From contig NC_133121.1 of NCBI RefSeq assembly GCF_033568475.1, positions 4,030,001 through 4,094,000 of the forward strand: 64,000 bases of DNA. Reading direction: 5' to 3'. Both the position numbers and the translations under genes were made by a program. The notes beneath the pieces are model-generated. The model was not told where the DNA came from. It did not search any database and saw only the letters and a program-made list of their open reading frames with translations. Below, in pieces: positions 35,625-48,097 of the stretch. The stretch comes from Henckelia pumila. Lineage: Eukaryota > Streptophyta > Magnoliopsida > Lamiales > Gesneriaceae. How positions within the stretch are numbered: position 1 is the first letter of the stretch; each line of letters begins with the position of its first letter.

Positions 35625-35921
35625 CGACAACAGATTTTAAGGTCTAAAACTGTTGTAACTGATGGTATTGTTAAATGCACAACCCTACGACAACGGATAA
35701 ATTCCGTTGTAGTTTCCCTCAAAGACAACGGATTCGCCCCTACGACAATGGATAAAATCCGTTGTCTTTTCTCTTTTAATCCGTTGTCTTTGAGAATTCG
35801 ACAAAGAATTTTATCCGTTGTCGTAGAGGCGTACTTTAAACAACACCATCAGTTACAACAGTTTTTAACCCCCTACGACAACGGATAAAATCCGTTGTCT
35901 TTTTGCGTTTTTCTTGTAGTG
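35625..35921 (-). repeat. CACTA-type right terminus with subterminal inverted motifs
   Basis: On the minus strand this begins CACTACAAGAAAAACGC, a standard plant CACTA end. It then carries repeated ACAACGGATAAAATCCG palindromes and their half sites through about 290 bases. Confidence 0.8.
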
Positions 35922-36425
35922 ACTCCATGAGGGTCATCAGATGTCGAGATTGGGTACAGTTGCGACACATATAGGAGTCAGTGCATTGTAATCGGGAATT
36001 CACCGCTCACCTACGGGTGTGAGATATCCTATGTGATTTTATAATATAATAGTGTATGAAATCTGTGGCCAGAGTATAAAATGTGTATTAGGGTAAAATG
36101 GTTCACTAGTTTCACATGCGATGTCACTATCCATTCTCAAAGATGCATAACATCGTTATCGAACTTCGCATGCAACTCTCGATGAACCAATAGCTACATA
36201 TTCGATCGGGATATATGAAATGAAGGGACCGTACTGTACGATAACCATAATCGATTGGTTCTTGAAGGCACTATCAGTGATACCTAGGGACCGGAATCAT
36301 GGGGCGATGCTACTAGACGCTCTTACCATGATTTGATGGGTCCAATCAGAATTGAATTTTGACATTTTTTATGATCAAGGTGCTGATGCATAAAATGAGG
36401 TGAGTTAAGGTGAGCCCGCATAAGG
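35922..36425. repeat. Dispersed repeat, copy B
   Basis: Matches 23100-23920 (copy A minus its SINE) in the same orientation, and starts directly at the CACTA right end with ACTCCATGAGGGTCAT. It provides the unoccupied SINE site at 36026-36050. It runs on into the tandem repeat that follows. Confidence 0.7.
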
Positions 36426-37773
36426 AACGATGTCCTGAATCACAAAAAGTTGTGAACCCACAGCTAGCTGCATCCTCGAACCATTAAGGATCATACTAGC
36501 ATTGGTTTCACTGTTCTCGTTGAGATAATAAATTCAAAAAATTGCATTTATAATAAATAAGTTTGATAGGATCAAACGATAAGCTTATAAATGAGTTTAT
36601 AAGACCTTATAGAAAATTTTAGTGCACTTGACCTAATTTCAGTGAAAGTGTTTCAAAATTAGCATTTGTCATTCAGTGATTTCGAAAATTAAAATGCATA
36701 TCATAATAACAAGCGAGTTAAAGTTGTCACATTGATGATGTTAGATCATCGACTTGAATTATGATGAAGGCGCTGTAATGGGCGCATGATTCATGAACTT
36801 GTAAGAATACAAGTTCATATATCATACAAATTAATTGAAGTCAAAAATAGATTTTATTGATTTTTTATTCTAGTTGGACTTGGAATAAAAGAGTATGTGA
36901 TGCATACATATTAATGTATATATATATATATATATGTGAAAGCGTCTATATGTATTGTATTAACATATATATGTATGAACGTGTATATATATAGAGCTGT
37001 CAGACGGGCCAAATCAATGGCGGGGCGGGTCGGCACACCAAAAACCCATATTTAGCGGGTTGAGGGTGGGTCTGCCCACCATCCCGGCGTGCTAGAAATC
37101 GGGACGATGTCCTGAATCACAAAAAGTTGTGAACCCATAGCTAGCTGCATCCTCGAACCATTGAGAATCATACTAGAACTGGTTTCAATGTTCCCATTGA
37201 GATAATAAATTCAAAGATTTGCATTTATAATAAATAAGTTTGATAGGATCAAACGATAATCTTATAAATGAGTTTATAAGACCTTATAGAAAATTTTAGT
37301 GCACTTGACCTAATTTCAGTGGAAGTGTTCCAAAATTAGCATTTGTCATTAAGTGATTTCGAAAATTAAAATGCACATCATAATAACCAGCGAGTTAAAG
37401 TTGTCACATTGATGATGTTAGATCATCGATTTGAATTATGATGAGGGTGCTGTAATGGGCGCATGATTCATGAACTTGTAAGATACAAGTTCATATATCG
37501 TACAAATTAATTGAAGTCATAAATAGATTTTATTGATTTTTTATTCTAGTTGGACTTGGAATAAAAGAGCACGTGATGCATACATATAAATGTATATATA
37601 TATATATGTGAAATCGTCTATATGTATTATATTAACATATATATGTATGAACGTGTATATATATAGAGCTGTCAGACGGGCCAAATCCATGGCGGGGCGG
37701 GTTGGCACACCAAAAACCCATCTTTTGGCAGGTTGAGGGCGGGTCTGCCCACCATTTTGGCGGGCTAGAAATC
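36426..37773 (+). repeat. Tandem duplication, two units of about 673 bp
   Basis: Unit 1 (36426-37100) and unit 2 (37103-37773) both begin ACGATGTCCTGAATCAC and end GCTAGAAATC. They are about 95% alike by eye, with small indels in the internal TA run. Each unit includes the tail of the dispersed repeat and a GC-rich element head (TAGAGCTGTCAGACGGGCC) found in plant hAT-like repeats. No coding sequence. Confidence 0.85.
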
Positions 37774-40700
37774 CTCAACTCTATCCAATCCAAGGTGGGT
37801 TACGGGTTAGGCGGAACGGTCCGCGGGTTGGCTCACTACAAATAAAAATAAATAAATAACATTATAATTAATTATAAATTTGATTTCATAAATAAATATT
37901 AATAGAAAAATATTAATAAAAATTTTAATTATTGATTTAATACGTGTAAATTAAATATAAAGTAATTAATAAAAAAAATCACAATTTTCATTAAAAAAAA
38001 TACATATATACAATAAAAATAAAAATAAAATAATAATTCTCCGTACCGCGGATCAACCCAGGCCCGCGGCGGGCCAACATGCTCGGGTAGCATGCCTAGG
38101 CGGGTTAGCCACCTAGGCCCACCTTTAGTTGGGTACCCAACCCACTTAATCACAATATCTTATATGAAATTTTGAATTGTTAATATATTTTTATAAAAAA
38201 CATTATCCTAAACAAAAATAAAATAAAATATCTTTACAGTACTATGCTCTTAAAATTTAGTGTTAATTTATATGAAATGACTAGAGCTCAACAATATCTT
38301 TACACTATGCTCTTAATCACTAAAGTATTACGTGTTTTCAAAAATTATTCTGAAATAATAAAATATCTTCCTATTTTTAATCTTAATTTTTAATATATGT
38401 AAATTTACATTTCATCCCAAACACTTTAACATAATCTTGGTAAATAAAATTTTGTAACCCACCAGTTTTTTATGTATTTTATATTAAAAAAATTGAATAA
38501 CATTTTGTATATATATCCTACAAAATATTGACATATAATATGAAAAAATTGATATTTAAGATTAAGAAAGATCTTTTTTTATTTATTTTGTAATTTATTT
38601 GCATACGAGGAAAACAATGACATATTTTGTAGATATCAAATCTTACTAGTTAATAAATAGAATGATTGAATTTGAGTTTTTTTTTAAGGTAAATAGAGAT
38701 TTTATTATATGAGAAAATAATTAATATATTAGAAATTATATAAATAAATTGGACTGTTATTAAATTTTTTTGGAGTGTAAATAATGGAAGAGTCTATGCT
38801 ACCACATGAGCACTGCCCATGTGCTACATCCAACGGTTCTTTTTATTTGCATTTCAGATGTTCGTAAATAACACTCTCCTATATATAATATATATTGATA
38901 TATATATATATGTAACTTGTATATATATGTATACATATATTTATATATATGTATGCAATATTATATATGGATATAATATATGTATACATGGACGTGTTAG
39001 TGTGTGACTATATATAATATATATATATGGTAATAATATATATACGGGTTGATATATTATTGTCTTAACATAGAATTTGCTAATCAAGAAAAATACATAG
39101 TATATACATGTGAATTTTCGAAAAACACATCCTAATTTTGTGTAAGGAATTCGGCCACCATGCTCTAATCAATAGAGGAATTTTGTGTGGCGGTTTCTTG
39201 TGGGTTTAATATCTCAACGAAAAACTTCTTTCTTCTCACTAGTGCGAGTTCGAAAAGGAACGGACAATCCGGTCGTGGACTTGATTGAGAGATTGAAAAA
39301 AGAACTTGAAGAAAAAGTTGTCTTCCAATCGATCGTTCATAGGGATATACAAGAAGAATTATTTTAGCTAATCCTGGAATAAATGGAGTCAAGTGAAATT
39401 AATTCACCAAAGGTATAATTTCACAAACACCCTATGAATGTCAATTAAACATACGAGTGCTTAAATATATTTTGAATGTCAAAACAAAAAATTTAAACTT
39501 TCGCTGCTTTTTGAACACGAGAAAAACGATACTCCAACAATACCAATTTCAATAATGTCTTTAAAAACATTGAGGGCGGCCCGGCCCCATCGCTCATCCC
39601 CCTACTTTCAAAACCTCGATCAAAATATTATTAACCTTTTATGTCAAATTTGGGCAATAACTAATTACGTTTCTTAATCATAATTCCAAATTCCATGATC
39701 TTGTTTCTAATTAAGACATAACTACGTTCAATGAACAGCATGTCCTTCATCGATTATCTATTTAATTAAAGCTAATAATTACAAGATTTGCATGCATGAC
39801 CAAAAAATTCATCTCATGATTGATAATAGCAAATAGCAATCACGCTGCATGTCCCCATTAAAAATGAAAAATAAAAAAAGAAGCTACATGTGATTATACG
39901 AAAATGATCGATCCAAACTATTATCCATCATAATCTATTAAAAAATGTTTTAAACATTCATTTTAAACTGGTGTAAGACATAGGTATTATCATATTATAG
40001 AAATGATCAAGTACTTCTACACGAGAAATACATTTGACTCGATGCTTATCCCAGTTTTTTTCCGAAAATGGTTTAATTTCATATTTGTACCACGTATGCG
40101 TAGAAAATTGACTGAAAAATCGGAATTAATGTAGTTGACCATATTATAAATATATATTTCCCTACATTTATTTGTATGTGAATCTAATCTGTAATCCAAT
40201 TAATGAAGATTAGAACATCCTTTGATTCAATGCATGCAATAATAATTTTTCTTTTTTTACCCCATGCATATATAATTGTATCATTTCCCCTTCGCAATAA
40301 AATGAAAATTGGTGCACTCTTTTCTCGTGTTACTACGTACAGATCATCTTCTGGTAAAATCTTCTCTTTCTTTCTTTCTTTCATTTATTTATTTAATTAT
40401 TATAAAATCCCCTTTTAATAATTTCTTTTTTCTTATGGAATATTGAATTCTCGAGTAAAACCAAAAATACTTTTGACATAGGTCCAACGATTAAGAATTT
40501 TTGATGGAATGTTCAAATCATTATTTTTTTTCCAATATTACAAAAAGTAATGCTAATTATTTTGCTAATATTTTTCATGGCAATCTGCAGGCTGAAACAA
40601 AAGAAATGGAAGGGCGACGGAATCAGAGTTTATAACACAGTAATTGTGTATACTTAGTGTTGTGCAAACTTCAAATTTTGTACGGGTAAGATCGTAACAT

Positions 40701-40854
40701 ATGCTTCTCTTTTTCGATTTTATAACTTTCACATGCGATTTCCGATCGAATACGTATATTTCTTTCCATGTATATAACAGATTCATGAGAAAGTCTAAAT
40801 TGTTCATTTATAGTTAATTTGAGAACATGAATGTTTGTTAAGATGTCTCGAGAG

Positions 40855-40932
<78 letters not shown>

Positions 40933-41354
40933 TTGAACATTCCTCTCATTTGAACTAATTTTTGGGGTTGAGTAAGACTCAATTCCACGATTTGAACATG
41001 ATGAGAGTCGAGACTCGAGGCTGACCATTATGTGTTGAATTTCCTATAGTTGAGTCACCAATTAATATATCCACGATCCATCCGTTTCATCCCTGGGCGT
41101 GTGGATAAGTGTTAAAATATATATATATATCTCATGTCGGTTGAATAGAGTTCCAAGGAATTGCTATATATATACATATACTTGGATAATAAAGTTGAGT
41201 TATAATGGAAAAATCCAGAATTATCTTAAGTTCTTACAATGCTATCTAACTAATTTGGTGATTTATAAATTAGAGAATATGTGGGTATATAGAGTTAATC
41301 AACTTTTGTTTTAGATAAACAACTTTAAACAATATCTAACTTTATGTGATATTA
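37774..41354. other. Gene-free AT-rich DNA
   Basis: It begins with the rest of the GC-rich repeat that starts in tandem unit 2 (to about 38150, ending in 'cccacctttagttgggtacccaaccc'). After that there is no recognisable gene. A short open frame at 39185-39367 (RKGTDNPVVDLIERLKKELE) has no family I know. A segment near 40415-40480 resembles 49960-50030 upstream of RGL-2 and may be the far edge of the RGL duplication. Confidence 0.45.
40856..40931. repeat. (AT)n microsatellite, about 76 bp
   Basis: Uninterrupted alternating TA. It is the longest simple repeat in the window and able to form a hairpin. Confidence 0.95.
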
Positions 41355-41656
41355 GGGAGAAATGCTTTTTTTTAAATCCAATAACTTGTCTATTTTTTGG
41401 TTTTGGTCCATTAACTTTTTAAAGTTTGGTTTTTGTACACTAACTTTTAATTTTTAGTGATTTTGGTCTAAGTACTGACGAGGCAGCTAGACACGTCATC
41501 ATTTTCTGGTGCCACGTCAGTATTTTTCGGTGCCACATCAGCAGTTGAACCAAAATACCCGAAAACTAAAATTAGTGTATCAAAACCAAAATTTGAAAAG
41601 TTAGTATACCAAAACCAAAAAATAGACAAGTTGATGAACCAAAAAAATATTTTCCC
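41355..41656. mobile_element. Mutator-like MITE with 9-bp target duplication
   Basis: A 302-bp element with long inverted arms. The left reads GGGAGAAATG... and then CTTGTCTATTTTTTGGTTTT; the right, complemented, reads GGGAAAATAT... and then the same CTTGTC string, so the arms pair over about 75 bases. It is flanked by GTGATATTA (41346-41354) and GTGATTTTA (41657-41665), a 9-bp duplication with one mismatch, as expected for Mutator-like elements. The core carries GTGCCACATCAGC and CACGTCATC, shared with the elements at 575-815 and 59017-59329. Confidence 0.85.
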
Positions 41657-42257
41657 GTGATTTTAGTGTACGTTACAATCTTATTTGTATAAAGTAATTA
41701 ATTACTCGTATTTTATATTTATGTAATTGAAAAATTGTAAAGTTTTAATAAGTAAAAAAAAAGTAATTAAATAGTTTCAACTTTCAAAAAACATACATAT
41801 TCTCAAGGAAAGCAATAATTAAATTAAGAATTAATTTAAAATGTATCAAGTTTCAAAAAAAATTATTCAAATATATACTTTCCAAAAATCATTGTGAGAC
41901 GAGATTTCGCAAATATGGAATTATTTTATGTGTGGGGATCCACGTGCACCCGTGTTCAAAACAACTCTCATTACTTAGAAATTTTTACGGTAGAGTCGTC
42001 TCGAAAATGCGAATCAAACGATGCATCATATGATATAAATTTCAAGCTCGATGGTCGGAGATTTGAAGAAGACCGAAAATTAGGTGAAATATGAAATTTC
42101 TTGCCATCTTCACATTTCCGACCAATGAGATTGAAATTTGTATCATATCATATATCGTTGGATTCACATTTTCGAGACGACCCTTCCGTGAAAATTTTAA
42201 GGCAATCAAAATTTTTTTGGGCACGGATGCACGTGTAGTTAGGGTGCGTGAGATCAA

Positions 42258-42260
<3 letters not shown>

Positions 42261-42298
<38 letters not shown>
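42261..42298. repeat. (AT)n microsatellite
   Basis: About 38 bp of TA repeats. More short TA runs occur at 42361-42400, 56173-56206, 57000-57041 and 59915-59944. Confidence 0.9.
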
Positions 42299-42301
<3 letters not shown>

Positions 42302-42677
42302 TAATGTAATGATGTCATTTCAGCGGTTACTCATATGAGTGCTCACGATGGTTGATCACGACCATACATATACATACATACATATATATATATATAAATA
42401 TAACTTCTAAATATTATTTTTCCGAAAGCCTAAAAAGGCTTTAATTCATGTCATTTTCCTCCCCTTTTTACATGCATGTAACATAGTTACATAATGTTAC
42501 TGTATTATTGTTCTTACAAATGCTCTGGTTTAAATCATATTTTAATTTGATTAATTTCTTTTTAAAATTTTAAACACATCATATAATTGATGATGTATCA
42601 CCAACTAAATAAATTGATCTTACATAACATGATATCAACGGTTTAAAAAATAAAATAAATCACAATATCAATATAAT

Positions 42678-43147
42678 TGTTGGGTACCAGTGATATTTAT
42701 TGGTATACAAGGATGAGACGTTGGAGATTGTTAATATAGTATGGATACTTAACAAGAAAAAATATACGGAAGAAATTAAGAAAACAAGAAGGAAATGATA
42801 GAAGAATAAACAACCGAGAAAAAACAAGAGATAATTGGAGGAATTGAATTGTATTCTCTGATATAATTCTTCTCGTTCATACAATCATTTATATATAATG
42901 ATATGCACGCTACACTCCAATACAATTAGGACACGCATCCTATATTATTTAATAATGCATATGGCTAAATACAACCAAATCAAATGCATTAAATGATACG
43001 TTTCTAACTTGTTTTCTTTTCCTGCATGTTTATTTGCCAGCCATCTTATTTGACAACAAATAAAATGTGCTACAAAAACTTAATCAAATGCTATGTGTCA
43101 ATTTTGACAATTCGACATGCATGCATACAAATTAATATTATTTTACA
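42678..43147. mobile_element. Solo LTR in the upstream region of RGL-1
   Basis: A 470-bp insertion starting TGTTGGGTACC and ending TTTTACA, flanked by an exact 5-bp duplication ATAAT (42673-42677 and 43148-43152). The paralogous region upstream of RGL-2 keeps the uninterrupted site (TTCAATATAATCTCCCG near 50390), which proves it is an insertion made after the gene duplication. No internal retroelement sequence remains. The family is not identified. Confidence 0.82.
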
Positions 43148-43525
43148 ATAATCCCCCAAAATATATTTTCTCAAATATTAAAAAAATTCCACAAAGCAAT
43201 TAATATTACCATTATATTTAATAAAGAGTTTTAATCTGCTTTCCACCTATTACGAACACACACGTACATATGGCTGTTATATTTAAAACCACTTGACCTT
43301 AATTCCCACTTAATTGTTACCTGATTCTTGTTATATTAGGAACACACACATATGACTGTTATATTTTATATTTATATATAAAACAATGTTAAAATTACAT
43401 AATTCATTTGTTTATTTATTATTTATGGTATGAAATAAAACCATATTTATTTGAGAAAGCAATAATTTACTTTTCTGTGCATATTATAAATGTCCAGGAG
43501 GCTAGCTATTAATTAATATACAAGA

Positions 43526-46500
43526 ATGGGAACATCACAGCCCTGGAAATCAATTTTTGCGTGGATTGGAATACTTTCGCAGCTCTTATTTACATTTGCA
43601 GATTCTCAAAACTCGACCAGGTGCGCACATATAGCTCGAAAAAATTGATAGATCACGTAGCGAGTTTGATTTCGTGGTCGATGTATATATCACATAAATG
43701 ATTCACTCGATTTATTTTCAATGACAGACTAACAATAACAGAAGGTGACACTGAAGATGTTTTGCAATCTCAGGGAGTGCATTTGTTTCAACAAGGTCAA
43801 CAAGTACGTTATCTATATCTTATATAAAATATAATTATATATATTTCCATTTTATGATTTGATGAAGAATAAAAATCATTTAATATATATGTTACAGGTG
43901 GTACTGAATAATGGCATAGTTAATGTTACATTCTCCATGGTTGGCCATGTGACAAGCATAACGTATATAGGGAGTGACAATTTGCTTGAAACCCAAAATG
44001 CAGAAGATAATCGTGGGTACAAATTAAATAATGCGTGAATTTATAATTCTGTTTTATTTAAGTTCATGATATCATTTTAATATTTTTCTCTCACGAGAGG
44101 TCTTAAATTTGTGAAATTTAAATTGATAGCTATTGGAATGTCGTCTGGAACAAGCCAGGAGAAAACGCTTCTATGGAGAAGTAAGTTATATTTCTCTGAC
44201 AGTGCACTTTTTTTTTTTTTTTGATCATCTGATAATACACATTGAATCTGAAAATTCGGGTTGAGTCGGATTGAGAACCACGGATATTACACCAAAGAAG
44301 ACTATAAAAATAACCGAATTCCAGATTAAATTTTCGTGTATCGTGATGTAATCATACCGGCCTACCGCGGACGATAGGTCGGCTTACTCAAGGCCTGATA
44401 TTTACATTCTGTAACGATGATCAGGTTACAAGGAAGCTATAGAGTGATTGTGCAAAATCCAGAGCAAACCGAGATTTCATTCGCCACAACATGGACAGTT
44501 GGTAGTGCGAAAGTTCCCTTGAATGTTGATAAAAGGTAACAAATATTCTAAAGTATATAAATTTAAATTCTAATAATTTAATTATTTCGAGTACACCTTT
44601 CTAGTGATAAATATGAAATATATAGGTTTGTAATGTTGCGAGGCGCCCCTGGATTCTACACTTATACTGTGCTCGAGAAGCTCGAAGGGTGGCCTGCGCT
44701 GGACATCCAAATAGCTAGACTTGTGTTCAAGCTTCAAGAAAATAAGTACGTATACAAAGATTGCATTTATTTTTCAACTTTTTATTTTCACAATTAATCA
44801 TGGAATAACATTAATGTCCACATGATTAACTTTGTCAAAAGTTTTCATGCAACATAATTTAATGAACCTGTATATATATATAATTCTAGTTGCTATGTTA
44901 ATTGGGAGATTTTAATTTCTGTAGCTTTAACGTGTAGTTTTAATACTTAATTCTAAAACTATATATGTTTTCATGTTTGCTTGAAGTGCAACAATATATA
45001 TATAATCGACCGAGTATGTATATACAGGTTTCACTACATGGCTATGTCGGATGAGAGGCAAAGGTTCATGCCAATGCCAATAGACCGCAGAAATGGCCAA
45101 GTTCTTGGGTATAAAGAAGCTGTTCTCTTGACAAATCCAACCAATCCAGAATTTAAAGGAGAGGTAATTAATATTTTTTTCTAGCTTGGCTTGTTTCTCC
45201 AACATATATAGGTGTAAATAACATTGCTGTGAACATTCTAGCTGTGACATGTATGGATTATGAGACATTTTACATTTACTCTAATTAGCCTTCAATCATG
45301 TAATGTCACGCCAACCCCATACAATATATAATATAACTTTTATGGATTATGCATATATCGGTGTTACGGTCGTGATCATTTATAGGTGGACGACAAGTAT
45401 CTGTACACATGTGATAACAAAGATAACAAGGTTCATGGATGGGTGAGAAATGATATAGGTGTGGGAATGTGGATGATAACGCCCAGCATCGAGTTCAAAA
45501 CCGGTGGCCCTTTAAAGCAAGATCTCACTTCTCATGTTGGCCCTACTATGCTCTCAGTAAGTACTTATTTCTATATAATTTTTATGAATTTTGTTTGTTT
45601 TTCTTAAAGTTTTTAATGAGTGTGACTAATTAATTATGTTGTACGTACGTACACGCAGGTATTTATAAGCCCACATTATGCCGGGGAGGATCTTGCTCCC
45701 AAATTTGAGGCACAAGATTACTGGAAAAAAGTGCTCGGTCCTGTTTTTGTTTATCTCAACTCAGATGTTTCAGCCAAGAAAGAACCTTCGGTACATTGGG
45801 ACGACGCCAAGCAGAGGGTACGTGCACCGCGCCTAAACGACGACATAGATATAGAAATTAAACTTGAAAAAAAATTATTTTGGTGGTAATATTACACAGA
45901 TGTCGAAGGAGGTTGCTAGCTGGCCTTATAATTTTCCTCTTTCGAAAGACTTCCTCAAATCCGAACAAAGAGGTGCAGTAAGCGGCCAACTACTTGTTCA
46001 TGACAGGTAATTTCAACGGGATCAAAGGACCATTTTTATCTTGTAAATTGTATCTTTAGTCCTCTAATTAATTAAAATTATTTGTGTAGATACATAGATA
46101 AGCAACCTGTGGCAGCCGCATCGGCGCATGTTGGATTGGCACCCGTAGGGGATCCAGGCTCATGGCAAACTGAAAGCAAGGTTAATATATATAATCCCAC
46201 TTAATTTCCCTCCATCGAGATTACTATAAAAAAAAAAGACAATTAACTATATATTTTGAAAGCTAGCTAAATATGTATGTTTGGCTTTAGGGTTATCAAT
46301 TCTGGACACAAACGGACCATAAAGGAAATTTCTTGATCAAGAATGTGATCCCCGGAACATACAGCTTGTTTGCATGGCTCACTGGAACAGTCGGAGATTA
46401 CAAACACCCGACGGACATCATCGTCCGGCCAGGTTATTTTGAATATTGCTCTAGCTGTATATTCTTTTCCTTTTCGAATCCTACATATATATATTTTGGT

Positions 46501-47511
46501 TATAAAATCATGTCTAATATTGAATCCTAGGCTCAAATATTAAGCTGAACAACGCCGTTTTTGAGGCTCCAAGGGTCGGTCCTACGCTGTGGGAGATCGG
46601 AATCCCTGATCGAACGGCTGCTGAGTTTTTTATCCCCGATTCAGTATATAAGATCCATCCATATAAAATTTACACTGAAAGGTGATTTGTTTTTGTTTTT
46701 TTAATCAAATTAAAACAATAAAATCTTTATTGTCACTAGGACATCATTATTCTCTTCATTATTAAATTTTCAGGTTCAGGCAGTACGGGTTATGGACTCG
46801 TTATAACGACTCTTATCCCACATCTGATCTGGTGTATACTATTGGAAAAAGCGATTATAGGAAAGACTGGTTTTTTGCACACGTCACAAGGTACAAGAAA
46901 ACTATATATACATATATATATAATCAAAATTAGGCCAACTTATCATAGTTCCAATTATTTTTCCTTAAACTTAATAAATTGTTTTTCGAAATAAGTATAT
47001 TTGCTCTATTTTTAAAACACGAAATTCAGGAACATAGGAAATAAACAATATGAAGCAACTACATGGAGAATTTTGTTCGACCTCCGAAATGTTAGCAAAG
47101 GAGCAAACTACACTCTCCAGCTAGCCCTTGCGTCAGCTAATGGAGCCGAATTACAAGTACGAAACATACATATCAATATGATTCAGATATTAATCTATAC
47201 AATTAATTAAGCCATATATTTTATTAAATTAAATTATGATTGATTTGGATAACTGTATTTATTTTATTTTTTTCAAGGTGCGTATCAACGATGAAAATTC
47301 GCCTCCGCACTTTACAACCTCATTGATAGGCAACGATAACGCAGTGGCGAGGCATGGCATCCATGGTCTCTACCATTTTTACAGTATCGGGATCGCGGGA
47401 AGTCGACTAGTCGATGGCACGAATACAATTTTCTTGACTCAAGCAGTAAACTTGGGGCCATTTAGAGAGGTTATGTACGATTATATCCGTCTAGAAGGAC
47501 CCGCAGCTTAG
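43526..47511 (+). CDS. Rhamnogalacturonate lyase RGL-1 (PL4)
   Basis: Sixteen exons: 43526-43620, 43728-43803, 43898-44016, 44130-44180, 44425-44535, 44626-44745, 45028-45163, 45386-45556, 45659-45817, 45900-46006, 46090-46180, 46291-46432, 46531-46681, 46774-46890, 47030-47156 and 47278-47511. All are GT-AG, giving 668 residues. A signal peptide (about 1-26, FAWIGILSQLLFTFADS) is followed by the catalytic rhamnogalacturonate-lyase domain (about 35-300, with GSDNLLETQN and FHYMAMSDERQRFMPMP), a fibronectin-like domain (about 370-455) and a carbohydrate-binding-like C-terminal domain (about 460-665, with WEIGIPDRTAAEFF and VARHGIHGLYHFYSIG). The family cleaves the rhamnose-galacturonate backbone of rhamnogalacturonan I by beta-elimination in the cell wall. 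Full length, no break seen. RGL-1 is over 90% identical to RGL-2 by eye. The only nearby TATAAA (43485-43490) leaves a very short leader. Confidence 0.93.
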
Positions 47512-47764
47512 GTTAAGTGCTTGTGGTATGATTTGTAAATCATTTTCAATGTTAGCGTCCATTTATCTCTCGATGGCTGCTCGAGGTTGCGACATAGGAA
47601 AATTAGACTTGCAATTATGTCCGTCGTTTGCGTATTAATTTTCAGGAAATTTGAGCAAATATTTTTTATTTGGAGATGTGGGTTTTAATTTGACAGATTA
47701 TTACTATTATTTTTACTTTACAAATTGAGAACTAAACCTTAATTATCACTGTTAAATCGAACAC

Positions 47765-48085
47765 TTTATAAACGAGAAAATTGTATTTTTAGTCATGTTT
47801 GTTTTTTCACGATTTTGGTCATCTATGTATACTATCCAATTCTAGTTTTATTATGATATCTTTGTTTAAATTTTTGTTTTTTGTTTTACAATTTAGTCAT
47901 TTTTTTCCAATGTAACGCGGATGTAGTACCAATCCAACGATGATGTATGTGACATTGATATTGTTGTGTCACACATCAGCATTACTGGTGAAAAAAAAAT
48001 AAAAATATCAAAAATCGAAATATATTAACTAAAATTGAAATTTTTTAACAAAAAAGATCATGATCCAAAAAAAAATCATACAAGA
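47765..48085. repeat. Degraded inverted-repeat element shared by both RGL flanks
   Basis: It starts near 'gagaaaattgtatttttagtcatg' and contains 'ggtcatctatg' and 'cacatcagcatta' strings of the Mutator-like MITE family. A homologous, further diverged copy lies at the same relative place after RGL-2 (about 55915-56610), so it was there before the duplication. Confidence 0.5.
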
Positions 48086-48097
48086 TTAAAAAAAAAG

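Larger units (their letters stand above)
23987..35921. mobile_element. Composite bounded by two CACTA-type ends (nested elements inside)
   Basis: The left end begins CACTA (23987). The right end finishes TAGTG (35917-35921), reading from outside as CACTACAAGAAAAACGC. Removing the two nested LTR elements leaves about 5.0 kb. I recognise no CACTA transposase (TNPD or TNPA) in what remains. Instead there are exon-like pieces of host genes: the plastid PDH E2 last exon (25297-25401), an exon-like piece ending at a GTGAGT donor (about 24460-24594), and one at about 25970-26023. This suits a gene-capturing non-autonomous CACTA. Two cautions apply. The subterminal motifs differ between the ends (ACAACGGTTTT versus ACAACGGATAAAATCCG). 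The flanks (CCA and ACT) do not form the expected 3-bp duplication. The ends may therefore belong to two related elements. Confidence 0.55.

Noticed and set aside
23987-35921. CRISPR-like reading of the regularly spaced ACAACGG motifs
   Set aside because: The motifs occur in both orientations at irregular spacing next to CACTA ends, and the DNA is from a plant. They are subterminal transposon repeats.
37929-38153. Minus-strand frame reading WVGYPTKGGPRWLTRLG
   Set aside because: It is a translation of a GC-rich noncoding repeat; the same repeat reads differently in the tandem units.
39185-39367. Possible small gene with helix-like DLIERLKKELEEKV
   Set aside because: 60 codons, no family, no intron or promoter context. 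It is likely a remnant or chance frame.
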